Positions 23,822-33,435 of a stretch of DNA of 64,000 nucleotides are shown piece after piece. Origin of the DNA: AC-32 sp963746155 (GTDB lineage Bacteria > Actinomycetota > Thermoleophilia > Gaiellales > Gaiellaceae); NCBI GenBank assembly GCA_963746155.1, contig CAVVAB010000009.1, positions 434,001 to 498,000 of the forward strand, given 5' to 3'. A program made the translations under genes and the position numbers. Position 1 is the stretch's first letter; each line of letters starts with the position of its first letter. Under the pieces are notes generated by a model that was not told where the DNA came from, ran no database searches, and saw nothing but the letters and a program-made list of their open reading frames with translations.

Positions 23822-25530
23822 GCACGACGCGTTCACTCGACGCGGCGGTCGAGGCGCTCTGCGGCGACCTCTCGGCGATTCGCGCCCCACGCGGCACCGA
23901 GCTCAACGCGCGCTCGTGGTCGACCGAGGCACCGCTGCGGATGCTGCTCAACAACCTCGACCCCGAGGTCGCCGAGCGGCCGGAGGAGCTGATCGTCTAC
24001 GGCGGCTCGGGGAAGGCGGCGCGCAATCCCGAGGCGTTGCGGGCGATCGTGCGCTCGCTGCTGACGCTTGGCGACGACGAGACGCTCCTCGTGCAGAGCG
24101 GCAAGCCCGTGGGTGTGTTCCGTACGCAGCCCACCGCGCCGCGCGTGCTGATAGCCAACTCGCTGCTCGTTCCGCGCTGGGCGACCTGGGAGGAGTTCCG
24201 CCGCCTCGAGGCCCTCGGCCTGACCATGTTCGGACAGATGACGGCGGGGAGCTGGATCTACATCGGCACCCAGGGGATCCTGCAGGGCACGTACCAGACC
24301 TTCGTTGCGGCCGGAGAGAAGCATTTCGGCTCGCCGGATCTCGCCGGGCGCACGATCCTCACGGCCGGGCTCGGGGGGATGGGTGGCGCGCAGCCGCTCG
24401 CCGCGACGCTTGCAGGCGCCGCGATCCTGTGCATCGAGGTCGACCCGTCCCGGATCGAGCGGCGGCTCGAGACGCGCTACCTCGATGAGGCGACCGAGTC
24501 AGTGGACGATGCGCTGGAGCGGGTGCGGGTCGCGGCGGGCGAGGGCCGCGCGCTGTCGGTTGGTCTCCTGGCGAATGCGGCCGACGTCGTCCCGGAGCTC
24601 GCACGGCGCGGGGAGCACTTCGACCTCGTCACCGACCAGACTGCCGCGCACGACCCGTTGAACGGGTACGTCCCGAGCGGGCTCGACGTCGACGAGGCTG
24701 CCGCGCTGCGGGAATCCGACCCCGACGAGTACATCCGTCGCGCCCGAGAGTCGATCGCTGCCCACGTCCGCGGCCTGCTCGAGTACGTCCGGGCGGGCAG
24801 CTATGTTTTCGATTATGGCAACAACCTGAGAGGTGAGGCCGAAGAGGCGGGCGTCGAGGACGCGTTCACATATCCGGGCTTCGTCCCGGCCTATATCAGG
24901 CCCCTGTTCTGCGAGGGCGTCGGGCCGTTCCGATGGGCCGTGCTTTCCGGCGAGCCGGCCGACATCGCGGCAATCGACGAGGTCTTGCTCGAGCTCTTCC
25001 CCGAGGATCACGCGCTCCAGCGTTGGCTGTCCGTGGCACCCACGCGGATCGCGTTCCAGGGTCTGCCTTCGCGGATCTGCTGGCTCGGCTACGGCGCGCG
25101 CGCTCGTGCGGGGCTGGCGATCAACGAGCTCGTCCGCAGCGGACGGGTGAAGGCGCCGGTGGTCATCGGGCGCGATCACCTCGACTCCGGCTCGGTCGCC
25201 TCTCCGTACCGGGAGACCGAGGCGATGCGGGACGGCTCCGACGCGATCGCGGACTGGCCGATTCTCAACGCGCTTCTGAATGTGGCGGCGGGAGCGACGT
25301 GGGTCAGCGTCCATCACGGCGGCGGCGTCGGAATCGGCAACTCGATCCACGCGGGCATGGTCGTCGTGGCCGACGGCAGCGCCGAGAGCGCGGAGCGGCT
25401 CGAACGCGTGCTCACGACCGACCCGGGCACCGGAGTCCTGCGTCACGCGGACGCGGGGTACGACGAGGCGCTCGAGGCGGCTGAGCGCGGCGGCCTGGAG
25501 CTGCCGATGCCGCCTCCGGCCGGCGCGTGA
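23818..25530 (+). CDS. hutU: Urocanate hydratase
   Basis: 570 residues from the GTG at 23818. It converts urocanate to 4-imidazolone-5-propionate using tightly bound NAD. The typical segments are present: MTAGSWIYIGTQGILQGTY, TAGLGGMGGAQPLA, DQTAAHDPLNGY, FDYGNNLR and WVSVHHGGGVGIGNS. Normal length for the bacterial enzyme. Overlaps the preceding membrane gene and hutI by 4 bp each. Confidence 0.97.
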   Translation: MSTTRSLDAAVEALCGDLSAIRAPRGTELNARSWSTEAPLRMLLNNLDPEVAERPEELIVYGGSGKAARNPEALRAIVRSLLTLGDDETLLVQSGKPVGVFRTQPTAPRVLIANSLLVPRWATWEEFRRLEALGLTMFGQMTAGSWIYIGTQGILQGTYQTFVAAGEKHFGSPDLAGRTILTAGLGGMGGAQPLAATLAGAAILCIEVDPSRIERRLETRYLDEATESVDDALERVRVAAGEGRALSVGLLANAADVVPELARRGEHFDLVTDQTAAHDPLNGYVPSGLDVDEAAALRESDPDEYIRRARESIAAHVRGLLEYVRAGSYVFDYGNNLRGEAEEAGVEDAFTYPGFVPAYIRPLFCEGVGPFRWAVLSGEPADIAAIDEVLLELFPEDHALQRWLSVAPTRIAFQGLPSRICWLGYGARARAGLAINELVRSGRVKAPVVIGRDHLDSGSVASPYRETEAMRDGSDAIADWPILNALLNVAAGATWVSVHHGGGVGIGNSIHAGMVVVADGSAESAERLERVLTTDPGTGVLRHADAGYDEALEAAERGGLELPMPPPAGA

Positions 25531-26774
25531 CGGCTCGCCCCGAGACGCGGAGCGAGCCCACCCGCCTGCTCGTCCGAGACCTGGCACAGCTCGCGACGCC
25601 CGCGGGCCGGCAGGCACCGTTGCGCGGCAAGGACCTCGGCGAAGTCCAGGTCGTCGAGGGTGCGTTCCTGCTCTGTGAGGAGGGCGCGGTTGTCGCAAGC
25701 GGGAGGATGGCCGACCTCGAAGCCGTGCCGGACGACGTATTCGAGGTGGACGGCCGCGGCCTGTCTGCGATCCCTGGGCTCGTCGACTGCCACACGCACC
25801 CCTGCTTCGCGGGCGACCGCGTCGAGGAGTTCTCGCTGCGCGCGGCTGGAGCGAGCTACGAGGAGCTCCACGCCGCCGGAGGCGGGATTCTCTCGACGGT
25901 TCAGGCGACGCGCGCTGCCGGCGCCGACGGGCTCCGTCGCGCGGTGGACCGCCACCGCGAATGGATGCTCCGCGCCGGGACGACCACGTTCGAGGGGAAG
26001 TCCGGCTATGGCCTCGACCGCGAGACGGAGCTCGATTCTCTGCGGGCGATCGGGGATGCGGGCGGAGTCCCGACCTGGCTCGGAGCCCACGCGGTCCCGC
26101 CCGAGTTCGACGACGCCGACGCCTACCTCGACTTCGCGATCACGGAAGTCCTGCCCGAGGCCGCCGGCCTCGCCGAGGCGGCCGACGTCTTCCTCGAGCG
26201 GGGCGCGTTCGACGTCGACCAGGCGCGCCGGTACCTGGAGGCGTGCCGCGCTGCGGGGCTCGAGCTCCGGATCCACGGAGACCAGTTCACGGAGCAGGGC
26301 GCGGTGCCGCTCGCGATCGAGCTCGGAGCCCGTTCGGTCGACCACCTCGAGGCCACCGGCGACGAGGGCGTGCGCGCGCTTGCCGCGACTGAAGTGGTTG
26401 GCGTGCTCCTGCCTGCGAGCGCGCTCGTCCTCGGCCGGCCGATGCCGCCCGCGCGGAAGCTCGTCGACGCCGGCGCTGCGATCGCGCTCGCCACCGACTT
26501 CAACCCCGGCAGCGCGTTCTGCGAGAGCCTTCCGCTCGTCTGCTCCCTCGCCTGCACGCAACTCGCCCTGTCGCCCGCCGAGGCTCTGGCCGCTTGCACC
26601 GTGAACGCCGCCCACGTGCTCGGGCGAGCCGAGACGCTGGGACGACTCACGCCCGGCAATAGGGCCGACGTCGTGCTTCTCGATGCCCCCGACTGGCGGC
26701 ATCTCGCGTACCACGTCGGGGGTGAAGTGATCGCCGGGGTCGTGGTCGGCGGCGAGATCGTCTGGCGGCGCTGA
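25527..26774 (+). CDS. hutI: Imidazolonepropionase
   Basis: 415 residues, amidohydrolase fold. Metal ligands are in VDCHTHPCFAG (HxH). Downstream KSGYGLDRETE, LEIRIHGDQF-type (here LRIHGDQFTEQGA), SVDHLEATGDEG and ATDFNPGSAF are as in HutI. It hydrolyses imidazolonepropionate to N-formimino-L-glutamate, which the formiminotransferase at 21011 then uses. Last gene of the coupled hut unit. Confidence 0.96.
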   Translation: MTARPETRSEPTRLLVRDLAQLATPAGRQAPLRGKDLGEVQVVEGAFLLCEEGAVVASGRMADLEAVPDDVFEVDGRGLSAIPGLVDCHTHPCFAGDRVEEFSLRAAGASYEELHAAGGGILSTVQATRAAGADGLRRAVDRHREWMLRAGTTTFEGKSGYGLDRETELDSLRAIGDAGGVPTWLGAHAVPPEFDDADAYLDFAITEVLPEAAGLAEAADVFLERGAFDVDQARRYLEACRAAGLELRIHGDQFTEQGAVPLAIELGARSVDHLEATGDEGVRALAATEVVGVLLPASALVLGRPMPPARKLVDAGAAIALATDFNPGSAFCESLPLVCSLACTQLALSPAEALAACTVNAAHVLGRAETLGRLTPGNRADVVLLDAPDWRHLAYHVGGEVIAGVVVGGEIVWRR

Positions 26775-26795
26775 GCCTCGCTACGCTTGCCCCGA

Positions 26796-27224
26796 ATGCC
26801 CACTCGCAAGCAACGCCGTAAGCGTCAGAAAGATCGCCGCCACGAGTACGAGTTCGTCTACGTCGACTCCGAGGGCGAGGAGGTGGAGGCCGATCCAGCG
26901 GAGGTCGAGACGAAATCCCGCCGGGCGGAGCGCCGCAACGGCAAGAAGGACGCGCAGAAGCGAGGAAGTGGCCGTCCGCCTCGTAAGGTCGATCCTCCCT
27001 CGTGGGGAAAGACTGCTCGCCGTGCCGCGATCTTCGGGCCGCTGATCTTCGTGGCCTTCTCGTTTCTGAACGCGAACCAGAACATCCAGACGCGGCTGCT
27101 CCTGACGTTGCTCTACACGGCGTTCTTCGTGCCGTTCATGTACCTGATGGACCGCACGATGTACCGCACGTATCTCCGGCGAACGGGGCAGTCGCCCCCG
27201 CCGAGCAGCGGCCGCCGCCGGTAG
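26796..27224 (+). CDS. Membrane protein with charged N-terminal domain
   Basis: 142 residues from the ATG at 26796. The first 80 are very charged, Arg/Lys and Glu-rich (PTRKQRRKRQKDRRHEYEFV, YVDSEGEEVEADPAEVE), then two membrane helices (about 82-99 and 105-126) and a Pro/Ser-rich basic tail. It starts 21 bp after hutI. No family name; similar architectures in actinobacteria are annotated only as hypothetical membrane proteins. Confidence 0.7.
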   Translation: MPTRKQRRKRQKDRRHEYEFVYVDSEGEEVEADPAEVETKSRRAERRNGKKDAQKRGSGRPPRKVDPPSWGKTARRAAIFGPLIFVAFSFLNANQNIQTRLLLTLLYTAFFVPFMYLMDRTMYRTYLRRTGQSPPPSSGRRR

Positions 27225-27250
27225 CCGTCGGTCCGGCGGCTGCGGTCAAC

Positions 27251-27348
27251 CAGGACTCGTCATCTCGGCACGCTCTTGTCACGGTCGCGTCACCCATGTG
27301 TGCGACCTTCGCCGATAGGCTCGCAGTGGGGAGGAGGCCGGGCGCGCC
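27251..27348 (+). repeat. Dispersed intergenic element, copy 2
   Basis: CAGGACTC, TTGTCACGGTCGCGTCAC (two GTCAC units 11 bp apart), TGTGCGACCTTC, TAGGCTCGC and GTGGGGAGGAGGCCGGGCG. It matches copy 4 most clearly in the double GTCAC. It reads toward the MBL hydrolase gene and ends 116 bp before its start. Confidence 0.65.
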
Positions 27349-27464
27349 TTTCTGTAGGGACGCCAGGAGCGCGGGAGGGGCGGTCGCGGCAGGCGTCGAC
27401 GCACCGCAGCCGCAGCAAAAAGCGCAAAGCGGCGCGGTTAGACTCAGCGTCCGGTGAGCCTCCG

Positions 27465-28103
27465 GTGAACATCGTCGTCGACCGCCACGAGCTCGGCCCG
27501 ATCGGGACGAACTGTTACGTCGTGCGCGCCTCGAGAGACGCCGACGAGGCGGTCGTCGTCGACCCGAGTGGCGATGCCCCGCAGCTCCGGCTCGAGCTTG
27601 CACGACTCGGCGTGGCGTGCACGGCCATCCTCATCACACACGGCCACTGGGACCACCTCCTCGGCGTCGCCGACCTCGCTGAGGGCACGCAGGCACCCGT
27701 CTACATGGCCGAGGACGAGCGAGCGCTCCTCGAGAACCTCCCGGACCTCGTCCCGGTGGGAGAGGCCGCGCGCTCGTACGCCCCGGATGTGCTCCTCGCG
27801 GGCGACGAGAAGCTGGAGCTCGCCGGCATCAGCTTCGAGACGCTCCGCGTCCCCGGCCACTCGCCCGGCCACCTCGCGTACCACGCGGACGGCACCCTCT
27901 TCTCCGGTGACGTGCTCTTCGCCGGATCGGTCGGCCGGACCGACCTCCCGGGCGCGGACTGGGACACTCTCGTCGAGACGCTGCGCGCGCTCACCGAGCG
28001 GTTCCCGCCAGACACGGTCGTCTACCCGGGCCACGGGCCGCCGACGACCCTCGGCACCGAGCTCGCCCGCAACCCGTTCCTCGCGCCGCTGCGGGTCTCG
28101 TGA
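27465..28103 (+). CDS. MBL-fold metallohydrolase (glyoxalase II-like)
   Basis: 212 residues from the GTG at 27465. The zinc motif is THGHWDH (His59, His61, Asp63, His64). Other ligands sit in VPGHSPGHL, LFSGDVLF and YPGHGP. The compact length and GTNCY-V start are those of the YcbL/glyoxalase-II-like group that hydrolyses thioesters such as S-lactoylglutathione analogues. The true substrate is unknown. It overlaps hisS by 4 bp. Confidence 0.9.
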   Translation: MNIVVDRHELGPIGTNCYVVRASRDADEAVVVDPSGDAPQLRLELARLGVACTAILITHGHWDHLLGVADLAEGTQAPVYMAEDERALLENLPDLVPVGEAARSYAPDVLLAGDEKLELAGISFETLRVPGHSPGHLAYHADGTLFSGDVLFAGSVGRTDLPGADWDTLVETLRALTERFPPDTVVYPGHGPPTTLGTELARNPFLAPLRVS

Positions 28104-29392
28104 CGACCTTCGAGGCGCCGCGCGGCACCCACGACATCCTCCCCGCCGAGCAGCCGCTGTGGCGGCTCGTGATCGGAGAGGCGGAGAAGCTCTGCTCGCT
28201 CTACGGCTACCGGCCGATCCAGACGCCGGTTTTCGAAGACACCGCGCTCTTCGCGCGTACATCCGGCCAGGGCTCGGACGTCGTGCAGAAGGAGATGTAC
28301 ACGTTCGAGGACCGCGGCGGCCGCTCGTTGACGCTTCGCCCCGAGGGCACGGCGCCGATCGCGCGCGCGTACCTCGAGCACGGCCTGCACCGCGAGGGCC
28401 AGCCGGCCAAGCTCTACACGGTCGCCACGATGTACCGCTACGCGACCCCGCAGCGCGGGCGTCATCGCGAGCACTGGCAGCTCTCGGTCGAGGCGATCGG
28501 GTCGGCCGACCCCGCGATCGACGCGGAGCTGATCCAGCTCTACGATGAGCTGCTCGCGCGCCTCGGCGTGACGAACTACGAGCTGCTGCTCAACTCGATC
28601 GGCGACGAGAACTGCCGCCCGCAATACCTCGAGCAGCTGACGGCGTGGCTCGACGAGCACGACGCCGTCCTGGACGACGAGGCGCGCCAGAAGCGTGCGA
28701 CGAGCCCGCTCCGGGTGTTCGACGTCAAGAGCGAGAAGGTCCAGGAAGCGCTGGCGGACGCGCCGAAGATCGGTGACGCGCTCTGCGCCGAGTGCCGCGC
28801 GCACTTCGACCAGGTCTGCGCGCTCCTCGACGACTACGCGGTCCGGTACACGCTCACGCCGACGCTCGTCCGTGGGCTCGACTACTACACGCGCACGGCC
28901 TTCGAGTTCGTGGACGAGGCGATCGGCGCGAAGAGCTCGATCTGCGGCGGCGGCCGCTACGACGGCCTCATCCAGCAGATCGGTGGGCCGCCGACTCCAG
29001 GGATCGGGTTCGGCGCGGGGATCGAGCGCCTTCTGCTCTCGCTCGAGGCGGCGGGAGTCACCGCCGACGAGCCCGGGATCGACGTCTTCGTCGCGCTGCA
29101 CGAGGACGGGCTCAAGCCGCGGGTGATGCCACTCGTCGCGGAGCTTCGGCGCGCAGGCCTCCGAGCGGACGTCGACTACGCCGGCCGCTCGCTCAAGGGC
29201 CAGCTCACTCACGCGCGCCGGCTCGGCGCGCGTGCGGTCGTCCACTGGGGTCCGGAGCGCTCGACGATCCGTCGTGCGGGCAAGCCGGACGAGGAGGTCC
29301 CGACGGCCGAGCTCGGAGAGAGGCTCGAAGATGAGACGACGCTTGCGGCGTCTCCTTCAGGCTGTGCGGGCTTTGCCCGCACAGCCGTCTGA
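28100..29392 (+). CDS. hisS: Histidyl-tRNA synthetase
   Basis: 430 residues, class II synthetase. Motif 1 region GTHDILP, motif 2 LYTVATMYRYATPQRGRHREHWQ, the HisA motif LVRGLDYYTRTAFE and motif 3 GFGAGIERLLL are all present. The C-terminal anticodon-binding domain follows. The last 20 codons (from about 29333) run through a pair of palindromes (29333-29354 and 29360-29386), so the extreme C-terminus SPSGCAGFARTAV is repeat-derived and probably longer than the ancestral end. Confidence 0.96.
   Translation: MTTFEAPRGTHDILPAEQPLWRLVIGEAEKLCSLYGYRPIQTPVFEDTALFARTSGQGSDVVQKEMYTFEDRGGRSLTLRPEGTAPIARAYLEHGLHREGQPAKLYTVATMYRYATPQRGRHREHWQLSVEAIGSADPAIDAELIQLYDELLARLGVTNYELLLNSIGDENCRPQYLEQLTAWLDEHDAVLDDEARQKRATSPLRVFDVKSEKVQEALADAPKIGDALCAECRAHFDQVCALLDDYAVRYTLTPTLVRGLDYYTRTAFEFVDEAIGAKSSICGGGRYDGLIQQIGGPPTPGIGFGAGIERLLLSLEAAGVTADEPGIDVFVALHEDGLKPRVMPLVAELRRAGLRADVDYAGRSLKGQLTHARRLGARAVVHWGPERSTIRRAGKPDEEVPTAELGERLEDETTLAASPSGCAGFARTAV
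29333..29386. repeat. Two-hairpin REP-like element at the hisS 3' end
   Basis: Hairpin 1 (29333-29354): GAGACG and CGTCTC around CGC-TT-GCG with one mismatch. Hairpin 2 (29360-29386): a perfect 12-bp stem GGCTGTGCGGGC, loop TTT, GCCCGCACAGCC. The same order of hairpins with the same apex bases (CGCTTGCG then GGCTTTGCC) recurs at 59855-59908. It may also end transcription, although no T-run follows. Confidence 0.65.
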
Positions 29393-29405
29393 AATGACCA
29401 GTCGA

Positions 29406-29433
29406 CACAGTGGGTGTGGGAGGGGACACTGTG
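29406..29433 (+). promoter_or_regulatory. Possible hairpin around the aspS ribosome site
   Basis: CACAGTG at 29406 pairs with CACTGTG at 29427, placing the purine-rich Shine-Dalgarno (ggagggg) in the loop and the proposed GTG start codon in the 3' arm. Could be fortuitous. Confidence 0.25.
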
Positions 29434-31173
29434 AGGTGGCGTGACCTTGGAGCGGGGAGCTGCGCCGAGAGCACGTCGGGCAGCGCCTCGCGCTCGCGGG
29501 CTGGGCCGCCCGGCGGCGTGACCACGGCGGCCTGGTCTTCATCGACCTCCGCGACGAGACGGGTCTGGCACAGCTGGTGATCAACCCGGACCGAGCGCCC
29601 GGGGCCGCCGAGGTCGCGCACGAGATCCGGAACGAGTTCGTGATCCGGGCCGAGGGCGAGGTCGCCGCGCGTGCGCCCGACGCGGTCAACCCGAACCTGC
29701 CGACCGGCGAGGTCGAGCTGCAGGTCGACGAGCTCGAGATCGTCTCGCGCTCCGAGCCGCTCCCGTTCCAGGTCGACGAGGAGAACGTCGACGAGGGCGT
29801 CCGCCTCCGCTACCGCTACCTCGACCTGCGAAGCGAGCGGATGCAGCGCAACCTGCGGCTCTCGGCAACTGTCGTATCGGCGATGCGGCGCTTCATGGAC
29901 GAGCAAGGCTTCGTCGACATCTGGACGCCGAACTTCACGAAGGCCACCCCCGAGGGCGCCCGAGACTTCCTCGTCCCCGTGCGGCTCCAGCCCGGGACGT
30001 TCTTCGCGCTGCCCCAGTCGCCGCAGATCTTCAAGCAGATCCTGATGGTCTCTGGCTTCGGCCGGTACTACCAGATGGCGATCTGCTTCCGCGACGAGGA
30101 CCTGCGGGCCGACCGGCAGTTCGAGTTCCGCCAGCTGGACATCGAGATGTCGTTTCCGACGCGTGACGAGATCTTCGACACGCTCGAGGGCGCGGTGGTG
30201 GCGTCGTTCGAGGCGCTCGGGCGCGAGCCGCCTCGGCGGCCGTTCCGGCGGCTGACCTGGCAGGAGTCGATGTCGCGGTTCGGCTCGGACAAGCCCGACC
30301 TCCGTTTCGGCCTCGAGCTTCGCGAACGTCACCGAGCTCACGCGCGGTTCCGAGTTCAAGGTCTTCGCCGACGCGCCGAGCGTGCAGTGCCTGACGGTGC
30401 CGCGGGAGCTCTCGCGCGCGGACCTCGCGGGCCTCGAGGAGCTCGCGAAGGAGTGGGGCGCGAAGGGGCTCGCGTACCTCGTCTTCGACGAGCAGGGCGA
30501 GGTGCGCTCGCCGATCGCGAAGTTCCTCGCCGCCGAGACGATCGACGCGCTCCGCCCCGACGAGCTGCCCGGGACGGTGCTCTTCGGCGCAGATGAGCCG
30601 GGCGTGGTCGCGCGTGTCCTGTCCGCGGTCCGCAACCACCTCGGCCGGGAGCTCGGCCTGATCGACACGAGCCGCAACGAGTTCCTCTGGGTCACCGACT
30701 TCCCGCTCTTCGAATGGGACGAGGACGGAAAGCGCTGGACCTTCAGCCACCACCCGTTCACCGGCGTGCGGCCGGGCGACGAGGATCTGATCGAGGCGGA
30801 TCCGGCCCGCGCGATCAGCCAGGCCTACGACCTGGTGTGGAACGGCTGGGAGCTCGGCTCGGGCTCGATCAGGATCCACGACCCGTCGCTCCAGCGGCGC
30901 ATATTCCGCGCGATGGGGATCAGCGAAGAGGACGCGGAGGAGCGGTTCGGGTTCCTGCTCGAGGTGCTGAGGATGGGCGCGCCGCCGCACGGCGGGTTCG
31001 CGCTCGGTCTCGAGCGCTTCGTCGCGCTGCTTGCCGGAGAGCAGAACATCCGCGAGGTCGTCGCCTTCCCGAAGACCTCGAGCGGCTCGGAGCCGATGAC
31101 GGGTGCGCCGACCCCGATCGCGCAGGAGATCCTGTCGGAGCTCGGAATCCAGACAGTGGTTCCAAAGGGCTAG
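29431..31173 (+). CDS. aspS: Aspartyl-tRNA synthetase (two frameshifts)
   Basis: Composite of three frames. The proposed start is GTG 29431 (VRWRDLGAG) after a good Shine-Dalgarno. A missing base near 29457 is needed to join the OB-fold segment REHVGQRLALAGWAARRRDH. A second indel, one extra base at 29319+1000 (30319-30320), joins DLRFGLEL to ANVTELTRGSEFKVFADAP. Corrected, it is a normal bacterial-type AspRS of about 580 residues: OB-fold anticodon domain, class II motif 2 (FRDEDLRADRQFEFRQLDIE), the GAD insertion and motif 3 (GGFALGLERFVALL). No alternative aspS is visible, so a gene this essential is unlikely to be truly broken. Confidence 0.9.
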
Positions 31174-31249
31174 CGCGATGGTGTCCGCGCGCCGATAGAG
31201 CAGTCATACTTCTGCGCGAGCCGCAGGTCGATCAGGAGGACGCAGAGAG

Positions 31250-32158
31250 GTGCCACCCGAAGGGCAAGAGAGAGCACAGCCGCCGGCGCTGACGTCGCTG
31301 CCGCGCGTCGAGGATCTGCCGTCCGAGCGCGACGGGTACGACCGCGAGAAGGTGCGCGACGCGTTCGAGGCGTTCCGCCGACACGCGACGCAGCTCCAGG
31401 TGCAGCTCCGGGTTCTCCAGGCCGCCGGCGAGAGCGGGATCGAGCCGACCGGTCACGCGGTCCGCATGGACGCCCTGCACATGATCCGCGCCGCGGCCGA
31501 GATGGCCGACACGATCGAGCGCGACGCGCAGACCGCCTCCGCCGCGCAGCTGCGGCGCACCGAGGAAGAGGTTTCCCGTCGGCAGTCCGATATCCAGGAG
31601 GACGAGGGCCAGGTCGATCGCTACCGCAACGAGAGCGAGCGCCAGCGGGCCGAGATGCTGAACGCGGCGAAGGCGGAGTCGCGTCAGACCGTCCAGGAGG
31701 CCCAGCAACGAGCCGCGCAGGAGATCAAGGAGGCCGAGTCGCGCGCCGCCCGACTGCTGGAGCAGTCGCGACATCAGGCGACCGAGCTGACGAACTCGGC
31801 TCGTGCCGAGGTCGAGCAGACGCTCGAATGGGCGCGCTCGCAGGCCGCGGCGATCATCAGGCGTGCACAGGACGGCGCCGAGCAGCTCCTCGGCGCGGCC
31901 GGTCTCGGCGAAGCCGAAATCGGCCGCGTGGCGCAGACGATCGTGGACTCTGCCGAAGCGTCGGCACAGGCCTCGCGCGGCGGAGAGGCACCCTCGCAGC
32001 TTCGCTCGCCGACCGCCGAGCCGGCGGAAGCCGAGCCCGAAGAGGATTCAGAGTCGCCGTCGACGCCGCCCGTCTCGCCGGGCCCGCCGCCTCCGTCTCC
32101 ACCCGAGGCCGGGACTCCCGAGGCCGGGGCGGAAGGCGACGGCGACAGCACCGGCTAG
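31250..32158 (+). CDS. Coiled-coil envelope protein (DivIVA/ATP-synthase-b style)
   Basis: 302 residues from a GTG. After a Pro-rich start, residues about 27-235 are a long coiled coil (DREKVRDAFEAFRRHATQLQ, later QQRAAQEIKEAESRAARLLE) with heptads and many Ala/Gln. The tail (240-302) is Pro/Glu/Ser rich and disordered. Style and length echo the DivIVA-like gene at 9271, but a clear N-terminal DivIVA motif is not seen. It is followed after 9 bp by two paralogous membrane proteins and a secreted RlpA-like protein, probably one operon. Confidence 0.72.
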   Translation: MPPEGQERAQPPALTSLPRVEDLPSERDGYDREKVRDAFEAFRRHATQLQVQLRVLQAAGESGIEPTGHAVRMDALHMIRAAAEMADTIERDAQTASAAQLRRTEEEVSRRQSDIQEDEGQVDRYRNESERQRAEMLNAAKAESRQTVQEAQQRAAQEIKEAESRAARLLEQSRHQATELTNSARAEVEQTLEWARSQAAAIIRRAQDGAEQLLGAAGLGEAEIGRVAQTIVDSAEASAQASRGGEAPSQLRSPTAEPAEAEPEEDSESPSTPPVSPGPPPPSPPEAGTPEAGAEGDGDSTG

Positions 32159-32167
32159 GCTCTCGGC

Positions 32168-32782
32168 GTGCTTCCGCGCCGGCTCGGAGTCCGGTTCGCG
32201 CTCGAGGCTCTGTTCCTCGTCGCGCTCGCCGTGGCCGCAGGGCTCGCCCACCTGAGGCCGCTCTACATCGTCGCCGTCATGGCCGTGGCGTGGCTGCTCG
32301 TCGCCGCGGCCGAGCTGACTGCCTCGCGCATCGAGCGCTCGCCCGTGTCGTATCTGCTGCCCGAGCCCGCGCGGGAAGAGGAGGAAGAGGAGGACGCCGA
32401 GCGGATCTTCCATCCGCGCCCGGAGGAGCGGACCGTGGTTGCGCCGCCGATCGAGCAGGCGCCCGCCGAAGAGCCCGAGCCGGAGGACGAGGAGGCCGAG
32501 GTCGTCGCGGCGGCCGTCGAGACACAGAAGGCGCCGGAGGAGATCGAGCCGGACGAGCCCGAGCCGGCGCACGAGGCTCCCGCCGAGGAGCCGAAGCCGC
32601 GCAAGAGGCGCTTTCGCCTGCGGCGGCGATCCCAGGAGGCCGAGGCAGAGGCGCCCGCGCCGCCGCGGCACGTCAAGCTGCTCCCGCGCCGCTCGAGCGC
32701 CGAGCCGAGCCGCGCCTCCAAGGAGGTCGCCGAGCTCTTCGGCTCCGGCGGCAATGACGACGGGGAGGAGACCGGGACGTGA
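32168..32782 (+). CDS. Membrane protein with acidic Pro-rich tail (paralogue A)
   Basis: 204 residues. Two membrane helices near the N-terminus (about 10-28 LEALFLVALAVAAGLAHL and 31-48), then a long disordered tail rich in Glu/Pro (EEPEPEDEEAEVV, EEIEPDEPEPAHEAP), then a basic patch (KPRKRRFRLRRRSQ) and KLLPRR. It shares its N-terminal plan (RIPLIRFLLEAGFLVL versus RRLGVRFALEALFLVA) with the next gene, so the two are tandem paralogues. GTG start; stop overlaps the next start. Function unknown. Confidence 0.7.
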   Translation: MLPRRLGVRFALEALFLVALAVAAGLAHLRPLYIVAVMAVAWLLVAAAELTASRIERSPVSYLLPEPAREEEEEEDAERIFHPRPEERTVVAPPIEQAPAEEPEPEDEEAEVVAAAVETQKAPEEIEPDEPEPAHEAPAEEPKPRKRRFRLRRRSQEAEAEAPAPPRHVKLLPRRSSAEPSRASKEVAELFGSGGNDDGEETGT

Positions 32783-33435
32783 GGATTCGGATCCCGCTGA
32801 TCCGCTTCCTGCTCGAGGCGGGGTTCCTTGTCCTCGTCGCCGCCGCGGTCGGGCTTGCCGGGTTGGGCTGGGTCTGGATCGCGGTGATCATGTTCTGCGC
32901 CTGGCTGCTCGTGGCGATCGTCGAGCGCAGCGAGGCCCGCGCGAGCGCCCCCTCGGAGGAGGTCGAGCCAGAGCCAGCCGAGGAGGCCGCGGTCGCGGAA
33001 GCGACCGTCGTCGAGCCGGAACCCGAGCCTCAGCCAGAACCAGAACCGGAGCCGCAGCCAGAGCCAGAACCTGAGCCAGAACCTGAGCCCGAACCGGAGC
33101 CAGAGCCAGAGCCGGAACCCGTGCCGCTGGCAGCCGTCCCTCCGCCGCCCCCAGAGCCTGAGCCGGAGCCCGAGCCCGAACCGGAGCCCGAGGTGGTCGT
33201 CCCGTTCGTCCAGCGCGACGTGACTCCGCGGGAGTGGAACGTCTGGGAGCTCGAGAAGATCGCGAACGAGCTCGAGGGCGTCGACGCGGCTCGCGACGAG
33301 GAGCGGTCGCTCCTGCTCATGAACCTGCGCCAGTTCGCGAACACCTCCGGCGATCTGCCCGTCGACTTCGATCCGCTCGTCCGGGACGCGTTCGGCCCGG
33401 CCCTCACGACCTCGATGGCCGAGCGGCCCGCGTGA
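32779..33435 (+). CDS. Membrane protein with Glu-Pro repeat tail (paralogue B)
   Basis: 218 residues. Two membrane helices (about 8-27 and 30-46) are followed by a run of Glu-Pro dipeptides interrupted by Gln-Pro (about 80-140), a Pro-rich spacer, a second EP run, then a folded-looking C-terminal part (REWNVWELEKIANELEGVDA and LLLMNLRQFANTSG). EP-rich rods, as in TonB, are extended and rigid. The repeat DNA is prone to slippage, so the length may vary between strains. Paralogue of the preceding gene. Confidence 0.72.
   Translation: MRIRIPLIRFLLEAGFLVLVAAAVGLAGLGWVWIAVIMFCAWLLVAIVERSEARASAPSEEVEPEPAEEAAVAEATVVEPEPEPQPEPEPEPQPEPEPEPEPEPEPEPEPEPEPVPLAAVPPPPPEPEPEPEPEPEPEVVVPFVQRDVTPREWNVWELEKIANELEGVDAARDEERSLLLMNLRQFANTSGDLPVDFDPLVRDAFGPALTTSMAERPA

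Noticed and set aside
33040..33205. Tandem-repeat DNA in paralogue B considered as a satellite or CRISPR-like array
   Set aside because: It is the in-frame Glu-Pro codon repeat of a coding region; there are no spacers.
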